Of a stretch of DNA of 64,000 bases, positions 21,601-24,880 are shown piece after piece. Made by a program: the position numbers and the translations under genes. Positions within the stretch are counted from its first letter, which is position 1; each line of letters opens with the position of its first letter. Source of the stretch: Bifidobacterium sp. ESL0728 (lineage in GTDB: Bacteria; Actinomycetota; Actinomycetes; Actinomycetales; Bifidobacteriaceae); assembly GCF_029392015.1 (NCBI RefSeq), contig NZ_CP113925.1:186001-250000 (forward strand). The letters are read 5' to 3'. The notes under the pieces were generated by a model. It did not search any database. It was not told the DNA's origin and saw only the letters and a program-made list of their open reading frames with translations.

Positions 21601-24296
21601 CGTTGACACAGAACACGACGCTCTATGCGGTTTGGAAGGACAAGGCGCCCGCCCCGGCACCTACTCCTGTTGAGAATGCGCAGGTCAGCCTCGAAGAGGT
21701 CATGATCCCGCATGTCCGCAACGGCGTGCTGGACAATGGCGGCAAGCTCGATGTGGCTGGTGGCATCGCTGGCGGCAAGTCCGGCGATACCCTCACCCTG
21801 ACGGCTCGTCGCAGCGGCGTCGCCCATCCCGAGATCACGGTTACGAATATCGTGCCGAACCTCGATAACGGCACCTGGCACTACTCCTTCAACGACCCTG
21901 TCCATACCTTCACGGATTCCATCGGTACCGGTGATGACTGGATCTTCAACGTCACGTTGAAGCGGTCCGGCCTGACCAAGCCGGTGACCGCCACGTCCGG
22001 TTGGGTATTCGTCGATATGACGGCACCTGCCATCTCCGCAAGCGGTCTCTCCGCCGATTGGTTCAACGGCATCAGCAGCTGGATGTGCACCAACGCGTCC
22101 TGCAAGTGGTATGAGCCGGGCGTCGAGGTGACTGATTCGCTGGCGCAAGGCGGCAATCTGGTCAACGAGAACTTCAGTGACAGCAATGGTTACTGGTTCC
22201 TCGATCGACCTGTTGGCATGAACAACACCGGAACGGTCAAGGTCACTGCGACCGATGCCTCGGGCAACGAGTCCGAGATCTCCTTCACGCTGACCAAGCC
22301 GGGCAGCGGTGAGTCCGCGAAGCTGCTCGTCACGTTCAACCTGAACGGCGGCATTGCCGATGACCCGTCACGCGTCAAGGATCAGAACGTTGCCTTCAAC
22401 GGCAAGCTGACCGATCCGGATGCCGGCATGCTTCCCGGCCAGCACGCGGTGCACCGCAACGGTTACGACTTCACCGGTTGGTATGTCGTCAACGCCAATG
22501 GTTCGCTTTCCAACAATCCGTGGGACTTCAACCTCAACACGGTCGGTAGCAGCTTGACGCTGCAGGCCGGCTGGAAGCGGCAGGAGAACACGGTGAAGGT
22601 CTCGTTCAATACCGGAAAGGATGCTTCCACGGTTCCTGATCAGGTCATCCCCACTGGCTCCAAGGCTCATCGCCCGACCCCGAATCCGGTCCGCAACGGC
22701 TATCTCTTTGCCGGGTGGCACGGCCCCGACGGCCAGCCCTTCGACTTCGACAAGCCCGTCACGGCCGATACGGTCGTCTCGGCGGTCTGGGTCGAGGCTC
22801 CTGACGCCAACGATTGGAGTGATCTGCAGGATGCCATCGAGCAAGCCAAGCAGGATGAACAGCATAAGGGCGATTACACCGATGCGTCCTGGAATGAAGT
22901 TCAGCATGCTCTTGACCACGCCAAGGAAGTGGCTGTTGCCGATACTCCGTCCAAGCATGATGTTGAGCAGGCTGCGGACGATTTGCAGAATGCTCTCAAT
23001 AACCTGGTCGACAAGAATGAGAAGCCGAGTCAGGATGATTGGAATAAGCTGCAGGCTGCCATCAACACGGCCAAGGGCAAGCACAAGGACGATTACACGA
23101 GTGGTTCGTGGAACGGCCTTCAAGATGCTCTCGACGGTGCCGAGGGTGTGGTGAACAATTCGGATAACGCCTCGAAGAGTGACGTCATCAATGCCATCAA
23201 TGCCCTCAATTCAGCCATCAATCGCCTCCAGCTCAAGCCGGCCAGCGCCGACACGAAGCCGAGCGAAGCGGATTGGGAGAAATTGAAGGCGGCCGTCAAG
23301 GTAGCGAAGGGCAAGAACAAGAATCAGTACACGAGTAGTTCGTGGGCTGGTTTGAGCGATGCACTTGATACCGCTGAAGGTCTGCTGGACGACCCGTCCA
23401 ACGCGTCTCAGGCTGATGTGTATAACGCTACGGTTGCTCTGCTGGGTGCCCTTGCGGCGCTCGTCGCCAAGCCGAATAATTCCGGTGACGGTGACAATTC
23501 CGGCAACGGTGGCAACAACGGCAATGGTTCTGGCAACGGTAACGGAAACGGCGGCGGTAACGGTAACGGAAACGGCGGCCACGGCGGTAACGGTAACGGT
23601 TCTGGTAACGGCAACGGCAACAACGGCAACGGTTTCGGAAACGGAAACGGTTTCGGAAATGGAAACGGTTTCGGTGACGGTTCAAACCCGAATATTATCG
23701 GTGGACGCTTCCCGGCTACCAGCAATGGCCTCGTTGGCGCGAACGGTCTCGTTGGTGCAAACGGCCTTGCTGGTTCTTCCCCGATCTTCGGTGCGGGAGC
23801 TGGTCTCGGTAGCGGTTCCAACGCCAGCCGTAACGCCGACAACCGTGTCACGATCAACGGCGGAGGTGCTCGTTCCGGCGAAAATAGCGCTGCGGGCAAG
23901 GCTCCAGCCAATGCTTCTGGGCCGCAGGGACAGCAGAAGAGAGGAACTCCTCTTAACAACTCCACCCGCCATAGCGGTTCTTCGGATAGGGCGAACAATA
24001 CCGCTTATCAGTCTCCGAAGGGTCTTTCTGGCCTGACGCCATTGGAGGTCGCCGCGATTGTCGCGCTTGTCGCTTTCACGGTGCTCACCATCGCCGTCAT
24101 CGTCTCGCTGGCAGCCTTCTGGATTTACCTGCGTCGCAAGTCGCGGCCGATCCCCGGTCAGCAGCAGAGAGATGAAACGACGTTGCCGCCATCAGCAGGT
24201 CCCGACTCGACTGGCGTTGGTCCCATGGGTGCCGGTCCGGTAGGTCCCGGTTCTATGGGTGCCGGCCCCTCCGGTGTCGGTCCCGCAGCCTTCTAA
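1..24296 (+). CDS. Giant repeat-rich cell-surface protein, 5' end missing (at least 8,097 residues)
   Basis: The frame is open at the left edge and the visible sequence begins inside a repeat unit, so the Met at base 3 is not the real start. Residue numbers here count from that Met. Residues about 1-4200 are some 30 Ig-like units. Residues 4207-7595 hold about 40 InlB-type beta-repeat units, interrupted near 7220-7440 by a non-repeat module. Residues about 7602-7822 are three FIVAR modules, followed by a Gly/Asn-rich linker. One membrane helix lies at about 8017-8045, followed by Arg-Arg-Lys and a cytoplasmic tail of about 50 residues ending in Gly-Pro-Met-Gly-Ala repeats. There is no LPXTG-like motif before the helix, so membrane rather than sortase anchoring is inferred. 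The repeat families are typical of adhesins; the ligand is unknown. A hairpin at 24755-24795 probably ends transcription. The coding call is very secure, the function is inference. Confidence 0.93.
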   Translation, partial: MPDGSISAPSNVVSLKVDNMEPKITTPTGKTTPSWEYTIEGTGVAGSDVTIWAADPSGKVIDGAEATDSKVHLRDIGHATVGSDSSKPDFGKWTFTDDGSHNNTVLTNGRRAYYVSQKRPDDSISGYSENITVTVAGYIPTIDTPTKGSTVNGWKQTVGGTGIAGATITLYTARADQGCKADPNASATDEDVCLRKIGTGVVGSDSTNAATYHRWSIDDPGTFRDEDDHDQINTDENGRRIYYVRQTLPKATEANAESQTTAYSGSHYIYINGAVPTIDTPTENQAVNQWAQTITGHGVPGAKIQLYGADPKYKFVKDNQKGTDLQATDPDVEPHLITIGDPVTVSDGTGEGALPSGQWQSVSTDKGCPNEAENNGCEVDKKTMKRVLYVKETLPDNRVTAYSPGRMTRVSDMDPAITAPTNNWITAPWTYTVKGTGVAGAKVFVYETPDDANHDPYNPNSFASAKKTKANGDFDDDAIDQEAKDKLDAKNIGSVTVQNDGTWSFDDTAMEKGRTRLDEGSRWYFARQTLPNGVHSNYSGAKFMGFNYWKPSINSVDDDYYNRPWERTLSGYGVPGSKMTLYVELPTNKADGTGRVFDASSDDKIADSIAHAHKIGTVTVSDGTDGKRAGTWSMVDPGDHDGTYKLNDVNGRRTYFVRQQYPDTNQSTIQENRVDFAYARPWSDGDKWNRNRKGPWGTNFGFRTLNDTDNTKIGMELYETPDNKHVIDADGFDINKCMADTAEGGCRAKLGAKKMTVGTTDDDDIKVNDYTSGSVYAGKQFWDKAKDGRTRQSDGARFYFVREILPKVKDNQGVPQERFSEFSDVRNYGVYNKSIPTVTSYGSNNWPGNQSQTIKGEGTWGQKVTLYAADPRSPAFAQDSFDDKGFDKANAKATFHNLAEAAANGINLIKVGTSDVTRSETPTDGWDYNSGWYGTWSINDNGKYKEAGDTDTSLGCDPANPSNSKTCSDTTSTIAKGDPNPDGSVNTVARKTYSHAKDEPYRDIAANGNRIYYVQQTWPDGTTSGISQPNQTTVDRAVPTITSPNDKDTSVPWGTELKGDGMPGSLVTIYETDDDENDDHTGVYDTDPNPNKIRFTDNKKALGKPVNVEEVPVVSDPSKTTLKTVKVKVGNDVSDPTTYGHWSFKDMSTDDRTRPDGTRWYYVSAVLPDGTTTQFSQARRVVYSNIRPTIDPQPNGQKPNWAQNVSGTGVPGETLTLYACNPALVDNDQSKCKPDPYDRTDPKFGQDKSLIVIGTTTIGAKGAVDEGKWHLEDPGTLKDTFKADGTRIYYARQTLPSKTKFSQYSNKSNFTISNVMPTIDKPADDKLGSIPWTISLGGTGMNGQTVTVWESADNDGVFDNATSAADLNPYDASTDTKTKIKGKKLAENIPVTDGRWVFNDRAVNDETTSPASVAGSTRVKDGNRTYWVEQTLPDNDTKSWYSQIRSTKFTQITPKILTPTDGSSQTEWKSQLTGTGIPGQTVTLYAVKPDQTPFDSSFDANHQDENKFIAISSYVIPLSDPSGTWILRDDGAQNDTRLSDGSRIYFVRQTLPIGGNSVYSSSIKIIVKSAVPTVSASVDTVNHWGMNLSGTGVPGAVLHIYETPDKDRLFEKEGQFDPDANDPNEKWNENEAQDATKSKELAHVTVDSLTGKWSWRDPALDTRTRADGVRRYFVRQVIQGTSSDSNVSKFSKPASARFEDTKPSFTSPAKNFHSQTWSLNLAGRGVPRQRVTIYSAQVPENAQDTTKFDESIAAGTGSGVKLKAVAYANVGDDGTWSATDLGDAKGVTRQSDGKRVYYAHQTLPNDQPPEHGHETDLPGDNYSDGLAVYMDAMVPKITSPGNGSELSGWDHEISGTGVAGATMHLYAVDPTDTRFDPSKDGSAYEDSHTLIDLGTDEVKADGTWTISDSGKSKDTKLSIGTTPDHRLDTRGQRIYYARQTYKDGGNSVYSDSSTIKIKDAVPSITSPAEGTKDVSWVKHLTGRGVPGEKLSLYGVDKTSKNFGSEIDVNSVTNGTDTTIVDPITNPDATTKLKLIRDEIPIHDDGTWEATDNGTVSGLTKDFSDSGRRIYYVRQTLPNKDGVAAEDLQISKFSNGLSLNIGNVVPTITTPTNNVTDTANGMLDSMHIELDGTGITNSKMKIYEADDPDKILAQNPDPNDLSQDDWNKLNPVLVADDTDASSTNKVNEGNWQDFDEANVKGRTATDGTRWYFAQQILPEGTASKYSKAIRAKFRLTQPVIDRPTASAAGGDNGQWATSSDPRENGKWWSKPINGWSTTVSGRGVPGMKVQLYVASASGKFGVQFDPTADSAVKLLPLGNTVTVGDDGTWNMPDNGGLYDFASDPPDPKPENYTRFSDGARIYYVRQYAPNPADTAHPVDLGYSVGKGAKVKDAHPQILTPKDGGAIDWKSVVSGTGVPGARIRLYAADPKGDTFSPTASAANPKVKLIAIDPTSEDKPNSDGTMTVDNNGTWSITDNGDHDDTSDGGQRIYYAQETLPNGAGLPGVKESKPDYSVANFSDASDGMVSSIVPQVLTPVHGSSQIEWGVKVSGKGVPKSKIEIWETPDNGGAFDKSRDPNSQILSNPDPVLVQGNVEVKDNGTWTWTDPANDSTDPVAPATVACGEGVTAACSNGDGTTRSDGVRWYYVRQTLPGGKRSVYTTAVSVKFGNMTPTIDATAGDGSQGKWAQTITGTGVPGSKLTVFYADPHDGTFNETVDANNTASGIQLHKLNGVPAEVDNYGKWHVVDSGTEPDTDSGDATGTGHRIYYARQTLPRKPKSSSDPEAYSAYSAGVKMNVDNVIPTITGPAPTGANNLYNPGNAGGWKVPLTGKAIAGQKVTVWAVDPEDGPFDPNVSPNNNSIVDGVDKGPVKLIKLGETAPVGNDGVWNFTDEDNGNIDHTKRDTRLKDGKRIYYATQQMPGSSESSVKQSRYSAPKWYTMPGATPQITSPGAENTGLDKWDVQLNGTGVPGAQIHVWEMADINHVLDHGNNNPNTNSSVTLNDITKGNKLIAGSDGKWSFHDDAKDDGTRSDGVRWYWVSQSTSEKNKSLYSMALEVHFLYSNPSITKVEAPQFAPGSDKNGWTVNVSGTGLTGETLTLYAADPKNWYAADADPSKLDLSKLIEVGHAKIGDDVDPTVTDAQKKSHSWQVTDDGHTGDTRPDDGKRVYFARQTIPAQDKSSSSSTPAETKYSIFSSGMETSIAGVRPVIDTPTLPGDQWQQTISGTGVPSSTVTLYAADPKKPGFSSVTPGSEAVGLIKIGSGKVGNDGRWSIVDDGSHLRDGCTPGAAGCNVTTDLDSGHRIYYARQTTPQLDSAVTPSVPPVPSDYVQSLYSDGKQLGVNNVTPLVDSAVAGESVSTAIISGKGVPGMHLELWAAQPKETGHEGRVFDPNAPAESDGVELVKVASGIVVKPDGSYSIPDADANGVATASDNTRVYYVRQSLTSGDHSGTELAHAFSHGVLYSVGDTTPVIVEPTSGSTVPYTSITLRGTGYTNSTIKVFETPDTSKAFDKDSDPSSSINNAENGVTKGATEVQCSNAPVTVGGDGKWACTDQISGLTGTRSDGVRWYFVQQTQPGVNGMKKYSRAISTRFEGAIPTITSPAAGSTVNKWNFDVTGHGLPGLHIVLYAADPYKSNFSTSATGDDKLKEGSLVKVGEATVDEGGNWTVTDDGTAKTTRLSDGHRIYYVKQMRDAHDDSDHQFSAAHPITISNVTPTITKPLQDAEISGSKVDLEGTYLPGAQVEVYAASPSSSSVGANVPGETATLDQVSSAEDPVNANAAAGTWTFTDNHFGDHVNALGQAVYYVRQKLGDGRWSQYSHGIGVTTKSNKPVITGPVTSGAPDHKVYTWKFDVSGSGMPGQQIDLYAANPLGTFDATASAQSVDLIPIGTDTVAQDGTWKVTDDGTAKAAAAAEGAGHTRADGLDGLGRRIYYARQHVGGSLIDSAGVYVDIVNAGPKIKVPETEAGVPHTTVGNNGQLAPNSKVTITGAAIPNVRGAKLRLYMLADTASGQSLAAPSSLSAASASRLASPSIGVAPQDLVLPAEPGDNTELTGCRQTLGEPVLQTWTCDVDTSKFTVPGDYYLMGRILNGGDRLSPTTSDDWQKVHVDMVPPKFTVDAVPDKSGNRVVKGTAEAGAKVKVDFDWTDPVSDSTFNTVDATQEATADEDGNWTLDLPQGAHNGKLRAYAIDTDKNESAYSAIKTYTGTRWSVTYDAGDGKFASEDGTPSKHVDQVYDADKATKPATNPTRDGYDFAGWYKAKDAETGNGTGDEVFPDEATQTGPITSAVTYYAKWAKMATVSFDLNGSEDAPATAADGTSTTIDSQRIPAGTTPNKPQDPKRKGYKFDGWFTQAEGGTRFLFDGDVPSVADGDMTLHAHWLEQSFTATFDPNNGGLDPVFTRPVGRKGLVDDPGIPAHAPDKKKFDHWYLANEDGNPTGEPLKFEGNDRVKIDKDTKFVANWVDDNVTVTFDPNNGKDVNKVTLLRGNKVAANDQAAPSFTPDGKKFKGWYKFADLDPAGNPKDGATPFDFNTPIAGDLLDGNDNLNLKARWTDAKHKVTFDPANGKGKTILTVDDATAIGSSSKPTDPKRDSYRFAGWYKASDLDGNGRPKDGTQAFDFDNTLIESDLALTAGWVRQHNVQFDVAGGTPADSGKLAGLTVDEGSTIDNPGDPTKAGYEFKGWFKSGDINEDGEPKPSTTAWKFNDQGEAASKVNDELILKAGWVAVQYTVKFTDFDGGNNVPSKKVSYNKNVDEPTPAPTREGYQFDGWFTEVSGGDKVTFPYKVTKDVEFYAHWSQQSKVTFDLGGDPESPVTSAAIPAQTVGGNGHAKRPTDDPVRTHYDFDDWYTEAVGGTKFDFEHTAINSDTVIHAHWTPKTFTVTFHLEGGDAASSDAVKDQSVVYKGKATKPVTDLTKNGFRFDDWYTQADGGTKFDFDSTEITKNTDVYAHWIRAYKVSFDVNGGTASTDPQFKDALKTQYVDAGGHKATEPPEGAVSRDGYKFAGWFKQKTGGTKFNFNDTIGTDTPLYAQWKQLYTVDFDMQGGTPQEAAQQVAKGDKVKAPTGTYSLQGKKFAGWYTKADGGTKFDFDTTAIYGATTIYAHWDDATTWTVKFHTDGGSDVDPQTVVDGEKAQKPANDPTKAGYDFAGWYVSADDGAAAFDFGATVINKNTDVYAHWTASSYKVTYVTRPDASPAPGSTEVPYNSTLGRPAAPTRDGYRFAGWFAGANDLDSDGKPAKDAKAWKFSDQADADKVTGVTTLTAGWIKQVTVTFDTGDGGSSVNPQTFDTGSKATRPGKPTRDHYDFGDWYLSTDLDESGKPANGKHPFDFANTKVEGDITLKATWTPKKYTVTFDTGEGGSAVPSKSVDYNSTVKKPAQDPTRDGYRFDKWQQDGMDYNFDSPVTEDITLKATWVKVWKVSFDTDGGNAIDPVTVDDGTPVGARKPADPKKAGYKFDKWQHNGTDFDLDADNVTDNITLKATWRKAHTVQFITGAGASHVDDQPVVDGDNATKPETDPTRNHYSFGGWFVSADDGAAAFDFEHTPITQDTKIYAHWNADELTVTFTDPSGQTTTEAKTVGYGKTITEPGAPVRDGWHFDGWYTKADGGDKVTFPYKVSANVEFFAHWTQQFKVSFDLNGDNDDPAKAGDGSNAEADQQVLKDGFASKPKDPTRPHYDFAGWFDAKDGGTKFDFDSHAIDADTPLFAHWTAKSYDVTFKTGGGSVVDTQSVTYKGHAKRPTKNPTKSGGYRFDDWYVSADDAAGKFDFEHTAITGPTEVYAHWIKQVTVTFDSNGGTSVDKQTFDVNGKASKPGDPTKENSEFDGWYKLESGTPSSTQWNFDLAVTGDMTLQAKWRSATTYKVDFDTDGGSTIDPQYVVSGKKASKPEDPKKTGYDFKGWFVSKDAGSDQFDFDNTSITQATTVYAHWKASSYTVTYVTGDGASAAPTSDPVGYNATLDNPGDPTKDDYRFAGWYANAGDLNADGSPKDESKAWKFSDQGESADKVTANVTLTAGWVRQVKVTFRSNGGSDVTSPDAFDAGKKVSKPKDPTRDGYTFAGWFKSENGSDVFDFSKPVMQSVTLYAHWTKNETPAPSEFLVSFDANGGSGAPAPQATIDHKLASVPNGPTTAPDGKEFDGWYTRKVGGKSVTTSSVFTQNTTVYAHWKNSSSSSSVPAGQFLVKFETGDGASLVASQNVTSGQKATRPETDPTRAGYSFVDWFKAADGDAKFDFDTPITKATTVYAHWQKNATPAPSEFLVSFDANGGSGAPAAQTTNDGKLASLPDGPSVAPEGMRFDHWSTQRENGDQVTTDTVFTENTTVYAIWKQIPVEYQISFYANNGTDTLPYKTMQTTDHKLTSLPDAPTPAPIGKEFDAWYTAKEGGQKVTTNTEFNVDMPVYAHWKAQTEVPSEGEYTITFKPANGGLDADFTMNTTNQKLGQPAAPKVPLGADTFDGWFAPGASHAYDFANTPFTQDTTLTAHYSMSATAPADGEHTVTFDLQGGRTAGGDTSFKAFTSAGKVGEPTADQIASLTAPHGKVFLHWSQAVDGDGFDFATSLAADTTLYAVWMDEPPVTPDGEFLVTYDPQNGHGSQAFGKSTVNKLAVEPTESEVAALTVPAGKQFLHWSASKDGPAFDFTTPLSANTTLYAVWMAIPPAPSDEELTVTYDPQNGHSSEAFGKSTSGKKAVAPTDEEMSQFTVPEGKTFRHWSATPDGEAFDFNTELTEDTTLYAVWMATPPTPADGEFLVTYDPQNGHASQAFGKSTASKKAVAPTDEEMGKLTVPAGKQFDHWSASKGGTAFDFNTELSAATTLYAVWKDKPTASTQFTVTFEMGNGQPALKSKVQNGKKASRPNTDPTREGYTFLGWFKQAEGGAPFDFDTPITGDITVYAHWQKNETPADSEFLVSFDANGGSGAPAPVATVGGMLPVVPAGPSVAPDGKSFDGWYTQPSDGDKVTTSTKFTANSTVYAHWKTVEAAPAGKHTVTFDTHGGSTIEPEQVDDGQKATRPSDPTLPGYSFLGWFKAANGSDKFDFDAPITGDVTVHAHWAVNTVPDSGEFLVSFDANGGSGAPVAQKTVGKKLTNVPDGPAVAPTGKSFDGWYTERSGGDQITGDTVFSENTTVYAHWKGRPEPTPAPTPAPAEFKVTFDLNGGMTAAGKTEFTAETENGKIAKPSRTLIGPDGKEFSYWSTTKGGAEFDFNTTLTQNTTLYAVWKDKAPAPAPTPVENAQVSLEEVMIPHVRNGVLDNGGKLDVAGGIAGGKSGDTLTLTARRSGVAHPEITVTNIVPNLDNGTWHYSFNDPVHTFTDSIGTGDDWIFNVTLKRSGLTKPVTATSGWVFVDMTAPAISASGLSADWFNGISSWMCTNASCKWYEPGVEVTDSLAQGGNLVNENFSDSNGYWFLDRPVGMNNTGTVKVTATDASGNESEISFTLTKPGSGESAKLLVTFNLNGGIADDPSRVKDQNVAFNGKLTDPDAGMLPGQHAVHRNGYDFTGWYVVNANGSLSNNPWDFNLNTVGSSLTLQAGWKRQENTVKVSFNTGKDASTVPDQVIPTGSKAHRPTPNPVRNGYLFAGWHGPDGQPFDFDKPVTADTVVSAVWVEAPDANDWSDLQDAIEQAKQDEQHKGDYTDASWNEVQHALDHAKEVAVADTPSKHDVEQAADDLQNALNNLVDKNEKPSQDDWNKLQAAINTAKGKHKDDYTSGSWNGLQDALDGAEGVVNNSDNASKSDVINAINALNSAINRLQLKPASADTKPSEADWEKLKAAVKVAKGKNKNQYTSSSWAGLSDALDTAEGLLDDPSNASQADVYNATVALLGALAALVAKPNNSGDGDNSGNGGNNGNGSGNGNGNGGGNGNGNGGHGGNGNGSGNGNGNNGNGFGNGNGFGNGNGFGDGSNPNIIGGRFPATSNGLVGANGLVGANGLAGSSPIFGAGAGLGSGSNASRNADNRVTINGGGARSGENSAAGKAPANASGPQGQQKRGTPLNNSTRHSGSSDRANNTAYQSPKGLSGLTPLEVAAIVALVAFTVLTIAVIVSLAAFWIYLRRKSRPIPGQQQRDETTLPPSAGPDSTGVGPMGAGPVGPGSMGAGPSGVGPAAF
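12621..22800 (+). repeat. InlB-type (Listeria-Bacteroides) repeat array, about 40 units
   Basis: Units of about 65-85 residues have the form V-T-F-D-x-x-G-G ... K-P-x-D-P-T-R-x-G-Y-x-F-x-G-W-Y ... F-D-F-D-T-x-I-T-x-D-T-T-V-Y-A-H-W, the signature of InlB B-repeats. I counted about 40. Units 1-38 are contiguous to about 21650. A module of about 220 residues (about 21660-22320, with a Cys pair near 22085-22103) intervenes, then two final units follow at about 22325-22800. Some units are recent copies: the segment around Val-Ser-Phe-Asp-Ala-Asn-Gly-Gly occurs near 18285, 18765, 20705 and 21174. Three Tyr-Asp-Pro-Gln-Asn-Gly-His units start near 19735, 19984 and 20233, about 249 nt apart. Confidence 0.88.
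22801..23470 (+). repeat. Three tandem FIVAR-type modules
   Basis: Three helical modules of about 70 residues each open with Asp-Trp-x-x-Leu-x-x-Ala. A central Tyr-Thr-x-x-Ser-Trp and an Asp-Ala-Leu-x-x-Ala-Glu helix follow, ending in Ala-Leu-x-x-Leu. They start near 22807, 23035 and 23269. The Tyr-Thr-x-x-Ser-Trp core is the FIVAR signature found in Gram-positive surface proteins, where these domains often act as sugar-binding or stalk elements. Here they sit between the InlB array and the wall-spanning linker. Confidence 0.8.
23476..23690 (+). repeat. Gly-Asn low-complexity linker
   Basis: The coding sequence runs through repeats of GGTAACGG-type hexamers and nonamers, encoding about 70 residues of almost only Gly and Asn with a few Ser and Phe. 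It probably forms the flexible, wall-crossing segment before the membrane helix. Near-identical short units such as GGTTTCGGAAACGGA make it prone to slippage. Confidence 0.85.
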
Positions 24297-24424
24297 GAGC
24301 CACCGGCGTCGGCCCCCTATGGGCGGCGGTTCGGCTGGCCCCTAGAAGCCTTCGGAGTCGTCTTCAATCGGTCGCAATCGGGTCCGGTTTGTGCGTCCGC
24401 CTTTTGGCCCGCGCAAACCGGACC

Positions 24425-24600
24425 TAACCCCACCCCGGACTCGGACTAACTCGGATTTGAACTGACCCGAGTTAATCCTGACCCAGATCCGAACTGACGC
24501 GGATCCAACCCTGCCCCAGACCCGAGCTTGACCTGAGCCGATCTTGTCGTGTTCTAGATTTGATTTGAACCGAGTTCGACCAGTATTTTGACCCGGTCCG
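24425..24600. repeat. Degenerate 16-17-nt tandem repeat downstream of the giant gene
   Basis: A TGAC/TGCC/TGTC core recurs at 24463, 24479, 24495, 24512, 24529, 24545 and 24561 with spacings of 16, 16, 17, 17, 16 and 16. Weaker members lie at 24447 and 24577. The period is not a multiple of three, so the open minus-strand frame across it is unlikely to be coding. It lies between a stop codon and the sirtuin terminator. No function is apparent. Confidence 0.7.
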
Positions 24601-24754
24601 GTTGCATTCCGGATTTGAATCGAACGGAATGAGACACGTTCCAAACCCAATTCGACCGGAACGTGACCAGCCGCATCCGATGATTCATCGGCATCTGCAT
24701 TTGGCGCGTTTACGTTGAATCGGACGTGACCAAGGCCAGGCCCAATAAGTAAAT

Positions 24755-24795
24755 GCAGTGATCCCCACCGGTTTCAAGCCAGTGGGGATCACTGC
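24755..24795. terminator. Terminator-like hairpin between convergent genes
   Basis: A perfect 14-bp stem (GCAGTGATCCCCAC with its complement at 24782-24795) encloses a 13-nt loop. There is no long T run on either side. It lies between the end of the giant gene (+) and the end of the sirtuin gene (-), so it could serve both strands. Confidence 0.6.
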
Positions 24796-24880
24796 GTATC
24801 AAGGCCTCATGCAAGTGGAGAGTTCATGATTGAATTCGGGATGTCTTTGACAGGCACCCCAATTACGTCACGCGCCTTGT

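Noticed and set aside
23700..23730. Phe-Pro-Ala-Thr-Ser in the giant protein as a sortase motif
   Set aside because: It is about 300 residues before the membrane helix and is not followed by a hydrophobic segment.
1..24296. CRISPR or insertion-sequence arrays suggested by the many repeats
   Set aside because: The repeats are protein-coding domain repeats in one continuous frame with diverged units; there are no spacers, cas genes or transposase.
24342..24650. A 102-codon minus-strand frame with repeated Arg/Val/Gly
   Set aside because: It coincides with a 16-17-nt DNA repeat whose period does not preserve the reading frame, and it has no ribosome site.
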